Assembly (NCBI RefSeq): GCF_048320135.1
Contig: NZ_CP182947.1
Coordinates: 124,001-188,000, forward strand
DNA: 64,000 nucleotides
Reading direction: 5' to 3'
From: Ideonella_A sakaiensis_A
Lineage (GTDB): Bacteria; Pseudomonadota; Gammaproteobacteria; Burkholderiales; Burkholderiaceae_C
In this document: piece by piece, positions 1-8,070 of the stretch
Numbering within the stretch: the stretch's first letter is position 1
Layout of the letters: each line of letters begins with the position of its first letter
Position numbers and translations under genes: made by a program
Notes under the pieces: model-generated
Databases searched by the model: none
What the model was told of the DNA's origin: nothing
Seen by the model: the letters and a program-made list of their open reading frames with translations, nothing else

Positions 1-1
1 C

Positions 2-865
2 ATGCGGCAGGTGATGGAGACGGCCGAGGCCAGCGCCGAGTTGGCCAGGCGGATGCAGCAGGTCGGCAATTTCAGCAAGCTGCAGCGCGCCCGCGAGCAG
101 GCGTTCCACGCTGACGCCGCGCTGAACCTGGCACGCGCCGAACAACGCCAGCGTTCGACCCGCGAGCGGCTGACCCGCCTGCTTGGCGCCTGGGGCGACC
201 AGACTGCATTCCGCCTGCCGGAGCGGCTGCCCGACCTGCCGAAGGCGGTGCAGGACAGGCCGGACATCGAGCGCGTCGCGATGGCGCAGCGGCTCGATGT
301 GCAGGCGGCCAAACTGGCGGCCGAGCAGACCGCGCGCAACCTCGGTCTCAGCCGGACGACGCGTTTCATCAACGTGCTCGAACTCGGCCTGGCACGCAAC
401 ACGTCGAACCAGGATCCGCCGCAGCGTGGCTGGGAGATCGGCGTCGAGCTGCCATTGTTCGACTGGGGCGGCGCGCGCATCGCCCGCGCCGAGGCGGTCT
501 ACATGCAGGCGGTCGATCGGGCTGCCGAGACCGCGGTCAATGCGCGCTCCGAAGTGCGCGAAGCCTACGGTGCGTACCGCTCGGCTTATGACATCGCGCA
601 GCACCAGCGCGATGAACTGGTGCCACTGCGCAAGCTGATCGCCGAGGAAAACGTGCTTCGCTACAACGGCATGCTGATCGGTGTGTTCGAGCTGCTTGCC
701 GACGCCCGCCAGCAGATCGCCAGTGTCAATGCCTACATCGAATCGCTGCGCGACTTCTGGATCGCGCAGGCCGACCTCGAGATGGCGCTGATCGGCAAAC
801 CCGGTCTCGCCGCGCCCGCCGGCCCTGCCGCGGCCGCCGCTGACGCGGGCGGTGCCGGCCACTGA
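2..865 (+). CDS. TolC-family outer membrane efflux protein (5' end outside window)
   Basis: C-terminal 287 residues of an outer membrane efflux channel. The family forms trimeric barrels with long periplasmic alpha-helical tunnels that work with RND or similar pumps. Visible here are long Ala/Glu/Arg-rich helices and the family signature around ELPLFDWGGARIARAEA, in which PLFD-x-G precedes a coiled helix. Family members are usually 430-480 residues, so roughly the first third lies upstream of the window and the ATG at position 2 is probably internal. It ends in an Ala/Gly-rich tail. The multicopper oxidase gene follows after 31 bp on the same strand, and four further copper-type genes follow that, so a CusC-like metal-efflux role is inferred. 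Substrate is not shown by the sequence. Confidence 0.85.
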   Translation: MRQVMETAEASAELARRMQQVGNFSKLQRAREQAFHADAALNLARAEQRQRSTRERLTRLLGAWGDQTAFRLPERLPDLPKAVQDRPDIERVAMAQRLDVQAAKLAAEQTARNLGLSRTTRFINVLELGLARNTSNQDPPQRGWEIGVELPLFDWGGARIARAEAVYMQAVDRAAETAVNARSEVREAYGAYRSAYDIAQHQRDELVPLRKLIAEENVLRYNGMLIGVFELLADARQQIASVNAYIESLRDFWIAQADLEMALIGKPGLAAPAGPAAAAADAGGAGH

Positions 866-896
866 TCGCGAATCAACAGATTCAAGGGATTTTCCA

Positions 897-2315
897 ATGT
901 CTTCGAGACGCAATTTTCTGGGCGGAGCCGGCGCGATCGCCGCTGCGGTATCCGCCGCAACCGTCAGCCGGGTCGCGATGGCGGCACTGCCCGAGCCGGT
1001 GCTGCAGGACAAGCCGGACACGATGCCGCCGCTGATGCCGGCCAATGGCCGCCCGTACAACCCGGTCGTGACGCTGAACGGCTGGACGCTGCCGTGGCGG
1101 ATGAACCAGGGCGTGAAGGAATTCCATCTGGTTGCCGAGCCGGTGGTGCGCGAAATGACGCCCGGCTTCAAGGCCCACCTGTGGGGCTACAACGGCCAGA
1201 GCCCAGGGCCGACGATCGAGGTCGTCGAAGGCGACCGGGTGCGCATCTTCGTCACCAACAAGCTGCCCGAACACACCAGCATCCACTGGCATGGCCAGCG
1301 GCTGCCGAACGGCATGGACGGCGTGACCGGCCTGAACCAGCCCGGCATCCCGTCCGGCAAGACCTACGTCTATGAATTCGTCGCGCGGCGACCCGGCACC
1401 TTCATGTACCACCCGCATGCCGACGAGATGGTGCAGATGGCGATGGGCATGATGGGTTTCTGGATCACGCATCCGAAAGGCAACCATCCGCTGATCGATC
1501 CGGTCGACCGCGACTACTGCTTCCTGCTCAATGCCTACGACATCGAGCCGGGTGCAGCGACGCCGAAGATCATGACGATGCTCGACTTCAACCTGTGGAG
1601 CTGGAACAGCCGCATCTTCCCGGGCATCAGCCCGCTGGTTGCGCGCCAGGGTGACAAGGTGCGGGTGCGCATCGGCAACCTGACGATGACCAACCATCCG
1701 ATCCACCTGCATGGGCACGAATTCGTCGTCAGCGGCACCGACGGCGGCCCGACGCCGAAGGGCTCGCGCTGGCCCGAGGTGACGACCGACATCGCGGTCG
1801 GCCAGATGCGGCAGATCGACTTTCTCGCCGACGAGGAAGGCGACTGGGCATTCCACTGCCACAAGAGCCACCACACGATGAATGCGATGGGCCACGACGT
1901 GCCGACGCTGATCGGCGTCGACCACCGCGAGGTCGTCTCGAAGATCAGCAAGCTGGTGCCCGACTACATGGTGATGGGCGAACGCGGCATGGCCGACATG
2001 GCCGAGATGGAGATGCCGCTGCCCGACAACACCGCACCGATGATGACCGGCCAGGGCCCGTTCGGATCGGTCGAGATGGGCGGCATGTTCAGCATGCTGA
2101 AGGTGCGCCGCGACCAGAAAGCCGGCGATTACACCGATCCCGGCTGGTTCAAGCATCCGGAGGGCACGGTCGCCTATGAATGGACCGGCGCGCTGGCCGA
2201 GCCGGCGCGCTTCAAGGCTGAAGGTGCGGCGGCGATGAAGCCGCTCGCCCGACCGGCCGACGACGTCGAGGTGCAGGTCCGAAAGCCCGCTGGCGGGCAT
2301 GCGGGACGGCACTGA
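897..2315 (+). CDS. Tat-exported multicopper oxidase (copper resistance type)
   Basis: Periplasmic multicopper oxidase of 472 residues, likely oxidising Cu(I) or handling copper. The ATG at 897 is chosen over the in-frame ATG at 852 because an AAGGGA stands just upstream and the protein then begins with a twin-arginine signal (SRRNFLGG plus an Ala-rich stretch). All four histidine copper motifs are present: HWHG near residue 130, HPHADE near 171, HPIHLHGHEF near 266 and HCHKSHH near 318. The two motif pairs lie about 135 residues apart, which suggests two cupredoxin domains rather than the three of classical CopA/CueO. About 120 Met-rich residues follow the last motif (MADMAEMEM, MMTG, MGGMFSM) and may bind Cu(I). 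It sits between a TolC-like gene and a cupredoxin gene. Confidence 0.9.
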   Translation: MSSRRNFLGGAGAIAAAVSAATVSRVAMAALPEPVLQDKPDTMPPLMPANGRPYNPVVTLNGWTLPWRMNQGVKEFHLVAEPVVREMTPGFKAHLWGYNGQSPGPTIEVVEGDRVRIFVTNKLPEHTSIHWHGQRLPNGMDGVTGLNQPGIPSGKTYVYEFVARRPGTFMYHPHADEMVQMAMGMMGFWITHPKGNHPLIDPVDRDYCFLLNAYDIEPGAATPKIMTMLDFNLWSWNSRIFPGISPLVARQGDKVRVRIGNLTMTNHPIHLHGHEFVVSGTDGGPTPKGSRWPEVTTDIAVGQMRQIDFLADEEGDWAFHCHKSHHTMNAMGHDVPTLIGVDHREVVSKISKLVPDYMVMGERGMADMAEMEMPLPDNTAPMMTGQGPFGSVEMGGMFSMLKVRRDQKAGDYTDPGWFKHPEGTVAYEWTGALAEPARFKAEGAAAMKPLARPADDVEVQVRKPAGGHAGRH

Positions 2316-2352
2316 TTTCCCTCTTTCCTCTCCAAACGAACAAGGAGTCTTC

Positions 2353-2865
2353 ATGAACATCATCAGAAACACGCTGCTTGCCGCGATGATCGCGCTGCCG
2401 CTGGCCGGCGTCGCGCATTCGGACAAGCCGCATCCCGCCAAGAGCGGCCCGGTCGTCAAGGAGCAGAAGCCATGGGGCATTGCCGGCGATGCCAAGGCGG
2501 CGGACCGCACGATCGAGGTCGCGATGAGCGACGACATGCGTTTCACACCCGACCGGATCGAGGTCCGCCAAGGCGAAACCATTCGTTTTGTCGTCCGCAA
2601 CACCGGCAAGGTGATGCATGAGTTCGTGATCGGCACCAAGCAGGAAAACGACCAGCACGCGGCAATGATGGTGAAGTTTCCAAACATGGAGCACGACGAA
2701 CCGTACATGGCGCATGTCGCGCCGGGCAAGAACGGCGAGATCGTCTGGACATTCAACCGCGCCGGCGACTTCGCCTTCGCCTGCCTGATCGCCGGCCACT
2801 ACCAGGCCGGCATGGTCGGCAAGATCGTCGTTGCCGCAGTCAACAAGGGGAAAAAATCATCATGA
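2353..2865 (+). CDS. Periplasmic cupredoxin-domain protein
   Basis: 170-residue exported single-domain cupredoxin of the plastocyanin-like group found in copper resistance operons. The ATG at 2353 follows AAGGAG (2342-2347) and gives a normal signal peptide ending near AGVAHS. The in-frame ATG at 2299 lies inside the preceding gene. The type 1 copper ligands are visible: His in VMHEF, then Cys, His and Met in CLIAGHYQAGM. The segment between them is Met/His-rich (NDQHAAMMVKFPNMEHDE), suggesting a second copper site. It lies 37 bp after the oxidase and overlaps the next gene by ATGA, so it is co-translated. It probably ferries or buffers copper for the oxidase; the partner is inferred from context. 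Confidence 0.88.
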   Translation: MNIIRNTLLAAMIALPLAGVAHSDKPHPAKSGPVVKEQKPWGIAGDAKAADRTIEVAMSDDMRFTPDRIEVRQGETIRFVVRNTGKVMHEFVIGTKQENDQHAAMMVKFPNMEHDEPYMAHVAPGKNGEIVWTFNRAGDFAFACLIAGHYQAGMVGKIVVAAVNKGKKSS

Positions 2866-3347
2866 TGAACCACACGAACCGCCTGCCGACACGCCGCAAG
2901 GCGCTGCTGCTCGGGGCCGCGGCATTCGCCGCGCCGCTGGCCGTCTGGGCTGCTGCGCCGACCCGCGCACCGCTGGTCGAGGTCTGGAAAAGCCCGAGCT
3001 GCGGCTGCTGCAAGGACTGGGTCGCCCACCTCGAGGGAAACGGCTTCCGGGTCAACGTGCACGACACCGGCAATACCGCGATGCGCGAGCAGCTCGGCAT
3101 GCCGGAACGATTTGGCGGCTGCCATACCGCCCGCGTCGGCGGCTATGTGATCGAGGGCCATGTGCCAGCGGCCGATATCCACCGCCTGCTGAAGCAGAAG
3201 CCGGCCGCGCTCGGCCTGGCCGTTCCCGGCATGCCGATCGGCTCACCCGGCATGGACGGGCCGGCCTATGGCGGCCAGAAGGAAGCCTATGACGTGCTGC
3301 TGGTCGCAAGAAACGGCGGCGCCACCGTATTCCAGTCCCACCGTTGA
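2862..3347 (+). CDS. DUF411 (CopG-type) metal-binding protein
   Basis: 161-residue DUF411 family protein, a family seen repeatedly in copper and silver resistance loci. The N-terminus has an Arg-Arg signal (TRRKALLLGAAAF) so export, possibly by Tat, is expected. The family cysteine motif SPSCGCCKDW lies near residues 45-54 in a thioredoxin-like fold, and a third conserved Cys sits in FGGCHTARV; these are the likely Cu(I) ligands. The ATG at 2862 overlaps the stop of the cupredoxin gene (ATGA) and an AAGGGG stands at 2845-2850. A second ATG at 2865 is an equally possible start. Metal binding is known for the family; copper specificity here is inferred from neighbours. Confidence 0.88.
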   Translation: MMNHTNRLPTRRKALLLGAAAFAAPLAVWAAAPTRAPLVEVWKSPSCGCCKDWVAHLEGNGFRVNVHDTGNTAMREQLGMPERFGGCHTARVGGYVIEGHVPAADIHRLLKQKPAALGLAVPGMPIGSPGMDGPAYGGQKEAYDVLLVARNGGATVFQSHR

Positions 3348-3359
3348 AGGAAGAAACAA

Positions 3360-3653
3360 ATGAACAACATCAAGACGCTTTTCATTGCCGCAGCAATCAC
3401 CGCATTCGGCAGCACCGCTTTTGCCGCCGGCGAGATGAGTGACGCAGAAGTGCGCAAGATCGACAAGGAGCAAGGCAAGCTGACGCTGAAGCATGGCCCG
3501 ATCAAGAACCTCGACATGCCGCCGATGACGATGGTGTTTGTCGTCAAGGACAAGGCGATGCTCGACAAGGTCAAGGCCGGCGACAAGGTCAAATTCAAGG
3601 CTGCCGACGAAGGCGGCAAGATGACCGTGACCGAACTCGAAGCGGTGCGCTGA
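3360..3653 (+). CDS. CusF-like periplasmic copper-binding protein
   Basis: 97-residue exported protein with the CusF/CusB_C-type copper-binding fold (small OB barrel). A signal peptide ends near FAAGE. The copper site residues are seen as His in LKHGP and the two Met in DMPPMTMVF. In E. coli CusF a Trp precedes the Met-Thr-Met motif; here that position is Met, so the cation-pi Trp is absent. The family delivers Cu(I)/Ag(I) to efflux pumps. It closes the copper operon, 12 bp after the DUF411 gene with GAAGGAAG as ribosome site. The next gene starts 30 bp on but belongs to a different functional group. Confidence 0.88.
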   Translation: MNNIKTLFIAAAITAFGSTAFAAGEMSDAEVRKIDKEQGKLTLKHGPIKNLDMPPMTMVFVVKDKAMLDKVKAGDKVKFKAADEGGKMTVTELEAVR

Positions 3654-3683
3654 CAGCAGCGGAATCGCGCTGCTGCATTCGGG

Positions 3684-3884
3684 ATGCGCCGGCGCCATCG
3701 GATGTCTGCAAAAAAACCGACCGCCGAATCGTTCAAGGGCAACAAGCGCTCGTTGCCGAGCAAACCCTGTCTCGCCTGCGGCCGGCCGATCAGCTGGCGC
3801 AGGCGCTGGGCACGCAACTGGGACGAGGTCAGATACTGCTCCGACGCCTGCCGGCGCAGCGGCGTGCCGAAGGCGAGCCAATGA
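3684..3884 (+). CDS. DUF2256 small zinc-ribbon-like protein
   Basis: Small basic protein of 66 residues, or 60 if the ATG at 3702 is used. The centre carries CLACGRPISWRRRW followed by RYCSDAC, giving two Cys-x2/3-Cys pairs typical of the DUF2256 family and probably a zinc site. No signal peptide or membrane segment. Function is unknown. DUF2256 genes are commonly found next to photolyase/cryptochrome-like genes, and here one such gene starts about 70 bp downstream on the same strand, which supports both calls. Confidence 0.75.
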   Translation: MRRRHRMSAKKPTAESFKGNKRSLPSKPCLACGRPISWRRRWARNWDEVRYCSDACRRSGVPKASQ

Positions 3885-3954
3885 GCTGCGCCACCGAAGG
3901 CGGCCAACTCCGTGCCGCGCAGCAGATGCCTTGCAGCAACTGCAGCGCAATGCA

Positions 3955-5502
3955 ATGAGCGACGTTCGCAACCTCGTCATCGTGCTCGGCGACCAGCTCG
4001 ACCTGGACGCCGCCGCCTTCGACGGTTTTGATTGCGGGCGAGACGCCGTCTGGATGGCCGAGGCCGACGAGGAATCGACCCATGTTTGGTCGAGCAAGCA
4101 GCGCATCGCGCTGTTCCTTGCCGCGATGCGCCATTTTGCGGATGCCCTTCGCGATGCCGGGCGTCCGCTGCATTACCTGCGCCTCGACGACGCGGGGCAA
4201 CACGGCAGCCTGGCGTCCGGCTTGCAGGCCGCATTGCGGACACTCAAGCCGCAGCGCGTCGTGATGACGGCGCCTGGCGACTGGCGGGTGTGGAAATCGC
4301 TCGAAGCGGTGGTGCAGGCGGCCGGGCTGCAGCTGGAAATCTGCGAGGACCGCCACTTCTACACCACGGTGCGCGAGTTTGCCGCACACGCGCGGCGGCG
4401 AAAGACGTTGCGCCTCGAATATTTCTACCGCGAACTGCGCAAGCGCCACGGCGTGCTGATGGACGGCGATCAGCCGGCCGGTGGGCAATGGAATTTCGAT
4501 GCCGACAACCGCGCCTCGTTCGATGCCGACGGCCCCGGCGCAGTGCCCGAACGTGCGACATTTGCACCCGACGAACTGACCCGGCAGGTGATCGCGCTGG
4601 TCGAGACGCGTTTTGCCGACCACCCCGGATCGCTCGACAGCTTTGCCTGGCCGGTGACCCGCGAGCAGGCGCAACAGGCGCTGCGGCAGTTCATCGCCGA
4701 ACGCCTGCCGCTGTTCGGGCGATACGAAGATGCGATGTGGCCCGGCGAACCGTGGCTGTACCACTCGCAATTGTCCGCCGCCCTGAACCTGAAACTGCTC
4801 GGTGCGCGCGAGGTGGTGCAGGCGGTTGAGGCGGCCTGGCGGGCCGGCAAGGTGCCCCTGGCCAGCGCCGAAGGCTTCATCCGGCAGATCCTCGGCTGGC
4901 GCGAATTTGTCCGCGGCATCTACTGGACCCAGATGCCCGGCCACATCGAGCGCAATGCGTTGCAGGCGCAGCACGACCTGCCCGACTGGTACTGGAGCGG
5001 TCGCACCGAAATGGCCTGCCTGCGCGAGGTGATCACGCAGACACTGGCGCACGGCTATGCCCACCACATTCAGCGGCTGATGGTCACCGGTCTATTTGCG
5101 CTGCTGTTCGGCGCTCGGCCGCAACAGGTGCACGCCTGGTACCTCGCGGTGTATGTCGACGCGGTCGAATGGGTCGAACTGCCGAATACGCTGGGCATGA
5201 GCCAGTATGGCGACGGCGGCTTGATGGCGAGCAAGCCCTATGTCGCGACCGGCCGCTATATCCAGCGCATGGGCGGCCCTTGCGCCGGCTGCCGCTTCGA
5301 CCCGACGAAGCGCAGCGGCGACGACGCCTGTCCGTTCACGACGCTGTATTGGGATTTTCTGCTGCGCCACCAGCAGATGCTGGCCGGCAACGCGCGGATG
5401 GCGCTGCAGGTGAAGAATCTGCAGCGCGTGGATGACGACGAACGTGCGGCGATCATGCGGCGTGCAAAGGCGATTCGCAGTGGCGAGATCGGGCCCGGCT
5501 GA
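3955..5502 (+). CDS. Fe-S bacterial cryptochrome/(6-4) photolyase-like protein
   Basis: 515-residue flavoprotein of the deoxyribodipyrimidine photolyase-related (PF04244) family, whose studied members repair (6-4) photoproducts with FAD and a [4Fe-4S] cluster. The ATG at 3955 starts MSDVRNLVIVLGDQLDL, the typical N-terminus; an in-frame ATG at 3931 is weaker. The Rossmann-like antenna domain is followed by an all-helical FAD domain. The cluster ligands are visible: one Cys in TEMACLREV and three in GGPCAGC-x12-C, matching PhrB spacing. The segment HGYAHHIQRLMV fits the active-site helix. It follows the DUF2256 gene and is closed by a bidirectional terminator before tRNA-Val. Whether it repairs DNA or signals cannot be told from sequence. 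Confidence 0.88.
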   Translation: MSDVRNLVIVLGDQLDLDAAAFDGFDCGRDAVWMAEADEESTHVWSSKQRIALFLAAMRHFADALRDAGRPLHYLRLDDAGQHGSLASGLQAALRTLKPQRVVMTAPGDWRVWKSLEAVVQAAGLQLEICEDRHFYTTVREFAAHARRRKTLRLEYFYRELRKRHGVLMDGDQPAGGQWNFDADNRASFDADGPGAVPERATFAPDELTRQVIALVETRFADHPGSLDSFAWPVTREQAQQALRQFIAERLPLFGRYEDAMWPGEPWLYHSQLSAALNLKLLGAREVVQAVEAAWRAGKVPLASAEGFIRQILGWREFVRGIYWTQMPGHIERNALQAQHDLPDWYWSGRTEMACLREVITQTLAHGYAHHIQRLMVTGLFALLFGARPQQVHAWYLAVYVDAVEWVELPNTLGMSQYGDGGLMASKPYVATGRYIQRMGGPCAGCRFDPTKRSGDDACPFTTLYWDFLLRHQQMLAGNARMALQVKNLQRVDDDERAAIMRRAKAIRSGEIGPG

Positions 5503-5533
5503 ATCGGACCACGGCAGCACGCGGGGCCAACAA

Positions 5534-5565
5534 AAAAGCACCTTGCGTTGCCGCAAGGTGCTTTT
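5534..5565. terminator. Bidirectional intrinsic terminator between phr-like gene and tRNA-Val
   Basis: Perfect 14-bp stem, AAAAGCACCTTGCG pairing with CGCAAGGTGCTTTT, with a 4-nt loop. The A-run on one side and T-run on the other let it end the photolyase transcript from the left and the tRNA-Val transcript from the right. Confidence 0.85.
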
Positions 5566-5580
5566 GATTCCTACCAATTC

Positions 5581-5657
5581 TGGTAGGCGCGAGAGGACTC
5601 GAACCTCCGACCCCCACCATGTCAAGGTGGTGCTCTAACCAGCTGAGCTACGCGCCT
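5581..5657 (-). tRNA. tRNA-Val (anticodon GAC)
   Basis: 77-nt tRNA read on the minus strand. Acceptor strands AGGCGCG and CGCGCCT pair over 7 bp, discriminator A and an encoded CCA follow. D arm GCTCAGCTGGTTAGAGC, anticodon stem CCACC/GGTGG around loop TTGACAT, and T arm GGAGGTTCGAGTCCTC are all standard. Anticodon GAC reads GUC/GUU valine codons. It lies between a terminator and relA. Confidence 0.96.
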
Positions 5658-5718
5658 GTCGAAGCCTCTCAGTATACATCCTTTTCGAAGCGTTCCAGCG
5701 CAGATTTCCGATTTGCCT

Positions 5719-7992
5719 TCAGCGACGTCGCGCGGCGCGCACGCCGGGGATCTTGCAGACCTCGGCGAGCACCTGGTTCAGCCGTGACGAGTCGGCAATC
5801 TCGAGCGTGAACGTCATCCACGCCGTACCCACCGCCTGCCCCTTCATCGACTGCGTGTGCACACCGCTGACATTCATCTGCTGCTTCGCGAGCAGCTCCG
5901 AGATGTCGCGCAACAGCCCCTGCCGATCGGTGGCCTCGACGATGACATCGACCGGATAAAGCCGCGGCTTGCCGTCCTTCGGCCGATTCCGCTCGCCGCG
6001 CCCCCAGGTGACGCTGATCACCCGTTCCGGCGCGCGCGCGCGCATGTCGCGGAAATTGCTGCAATCGAGGCGGTGGATCGCGACACCGCGGCCCCGCGTC
6101 ACATAGCCGCCGATCGGATCCGGCGGCGCCGGTCGGCAGCAGCGCGACAGGCTGGTCATCAGCGATTCGACACCGACCACCAGCACGCCACTGCCTTCCG
6201 GCGGCCCGTCGTCGCGCATCGGCCGCTTCGATGCGATGACCTCGTCAGGCGTCGGCAACGGCTCGGCCGGGCGCAGCAGGTTCTCGATGTTGCGCAGCGA
6301 GAATTCGTCCTTGCCGACCACCTCGAACAGCGCGTCGGCATGGCGGAAGCCGAGCTGGTGCGCGAGGTCGTCGAGTTTCAACGAGGTCTTGCCCTCGCGT
6401 TGCAGCAGCTTCTCGACCGCATCTCGGCCGCGGGCGATCGTCTGCGCCTGCTGCTGCGCGTTGAACCAGGTCCTGACCTTGGCACGCGCGCGCGGGCTGT
6501 GCAGATAGCCGAGTTCCGGGTTCAGCCAGTCGAGCGACGGGCCGCCTTCGCGGCCGCTGACGATCTCGACTGTCTGGCCGCTCGACAGCGGCCGGTTCAG
6601 CGGCACCAGCACACCGTCGACCTTGGCGCCGCGGCAGCGGTGGCCGAGCGTGGTGTGCAAGGCATAGGCGAAGTCGAGTGGTGTCGCGCCGGCCGGCAGA
6701 TCGACAACCGCAGCCTGTGGCGTGAAGACATAGATGCGCGGATCGGACACCGCCGCATGGGTGGCGCCGGAAGCACCCTCCTGGTCGCTTAGGTCGCGCT
6801 CCCAGGCCAGCAGTTCGCGCAACACCGCCTTGCGTGCCTCGGTCAGCTCGGCATCGGTCTGCGCCAGCGCACTGGTGCCCGCATACGCCTTGCTGCCGGC
6901 TTCCTTGTAGGCCCAGTGCGCGGCGATGCCGTGTTCGGCATGCGCATGCATCTCGACGGTGCGGATCTGCACCTCGACCGCGCGGCCGGTATCGTCGAGC
7001 ACGACGGTGTGCAGCGACTGGTAGCCGTTCGGCTTCGGCTTTGCGATGTAGTCGTCGAACTCGCTTTCGACCGGCGTATAGCGGCCGTGCACGCGGCCGA
7101 GCACCGCATAGCAGTCGGCGACATCACCCACCAGCACGCGGGTCGCGCGCAGATCGAAGACATGGTCGATGTCGAGCGCCTTGCCCTGCATCTTCTTCCA
7201 GATGCTGTACAGGTGTTTCGGCCGCCCCTGCACTTCGGCGCTCAGTCCCTGCCGGTTCAGCAATTCCGCCAGCTCGCAGCGGAACTGCTCGACGCTGCGC
7301 TCGCGTTCGACCCGGCGTTCGGCGAGCATCCGGGCGACCGCGTGGTAGTCGGCCGGTTGCATGAAGCGGAACGCGAGGTCCTCGATTTCCCATTTGATCT
7401 GCCAGATGCCGAGCCGGTTCGCCAACGGCGCAAACACCTGCATCGATTCGCGTGCCAGTTCGACCGGGCAAGTCGTCTTCGACGCGGCATGGAAGCGCAG
7501 CGTCTGCAGCCGCGACGCGAGCCGCAGCAGCACCACCCGCAGATCCTGCGAAAACGCGAGCAGCATCTTGCGCACCCGCTCGGTCTGCTGCGCCCGCAGT
7601 TCGACACCGACCTGCGCCGAGCGCGCTGCGCGCTGGATCTGCACCAGCTTGCGGGTGTGCATCACCAGGCTCGCATGCGACTCGCCGAAGGCCTTTGCGA
7701 CCGTTTCAGCCGGCGGCTGCAGATGGTCGCCGGCATAGACGAGATAGGCCGCCGCACGCATCGACGGCGCCGCGCCGATCGACTCGAGGATCGCCGCGAC
7801 ACCGTCGGCATGAGCCAGCGTGGCTTCGCCGGTATCGAGCAGCTGGCCGGTCAGCAGCGGCTCGGCAAAAGCCCGCGCGCGTTGCAGTTCGCCGAGACCG
7901 TCGTCCGGATGGTCATCGGTCAGCGCAACGATGACCGCCGAACCGCCGCTGGCATCGGCGGCGATCGGGTCGTGTGAGGCGTCAGTCTTCAT
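5719..7992 (-). CDS. relA: RelA-type (p)ppGpp synthetase
   Basis: 757-residue long RSH enzyme making (p)ppGpp from ATP and GTP/GDP on starved ribosomes. The ATG at 7992 (MKTDASHD) is preferred to the upstream one at 8043. Domains in order: an HD-like region in which the catalytic HD is lost (AAAYLVYAGDHLQPP), so no hydrolase activity is expected; the synthetase with GRPKHLYSIWKKM and YIAKPKPNGYQSLHT, and an EFDD motif that marks RelA rather than SpoT; a TGS domain (IYVFTPQAAVVDLPAGATPLD); a helical and zinc-finger-like region; and a C-terminal ACT domain. Follows an alpha/beta hydrolase gene by 78 bp on the same strand and ends 61 bp before tRNA-Val. Confidence 0.95.
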   Translation of the reverse strand: MKTDASHDPIAADASGGSAVIVALTDDHPDDGLGELQRARAFAEPLLTGQLLDTGEATLAHADGVAAILESIGAAPSMRAAAYLVYAGDHLQPPAETVAKAFGESHASLVMHTRKLVQIQRAARSAQVGVELRAQQTERVRKMLLAFSQDLRVVLLRLASRLQTLRFHAASKTTCPVELARESMQVFAPLANRLGIWQIKWEIEDLAFRFMQPADYHAVARMLAERRVERERSVEQFRCELAELLNRQGLSAEVQGRPKHLYSIWKKMQGKALDIDHVFDLRATRVLVGDVADCYAVLGRVHGRYTPVESEFDDYIAKPKPNGYQSLHTVVLDDTGRAVEVQIRTVEMHAHAEHGIAAHWAYKEAGSKAYAGTSALAQTDAELTEARKAVLRELLAWERDLSDQEGASGATHAAVSDPRIYVFTPQAAVVDLPAGATPLDFAYALHTTLGHRCRGAKVDGVLVPLNRPLSSGQTVEIVSGREGGPSLDWLNPELGYLHSPRARAKVRTWFNAQQQAQTIARGRDAVEKLLQREGKTSLKLDDLAHQLGFRHADALFEVVGKDEFSLRNIENLLRPAEPLPTPDEVIASKRPMRDDGPPEGSGVLVVGVESLMTSLSRCCRPAPPDPIGGYVTRGRGVAIHRLDCSNFRDMRARAPERVISVTWGRGERNRPKDGKPRLYPVDVIVEATDRQGLLRDISELLAKQQMNVSGVHTQSMKGQAVGTAWMTFTLEIADSSRLNQVLAEVCKIPGVRAARRR

Positions 7993-8070
7993 GGCGCAGC
8001 AAATCGGCGCAGCGCGCGTGTCCTTCGTCTTCCGGTCGAACAAGTCTGCCGGACAGGCTCCGGGCGAGGG

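Noticed and set aside
882..2756. A 624-residue minus-strand frame across the multicopper oxidase gene
   Set aside because: Composition is typical of an antisense shadow and the oxidase with its copper motifs is certain.
5719..7992. A bifunctional SpoT with hydrolase activity
   Set aside because: The HD metal-site residues are missing and the synthetase carries EFDD, so RelA is the better call.
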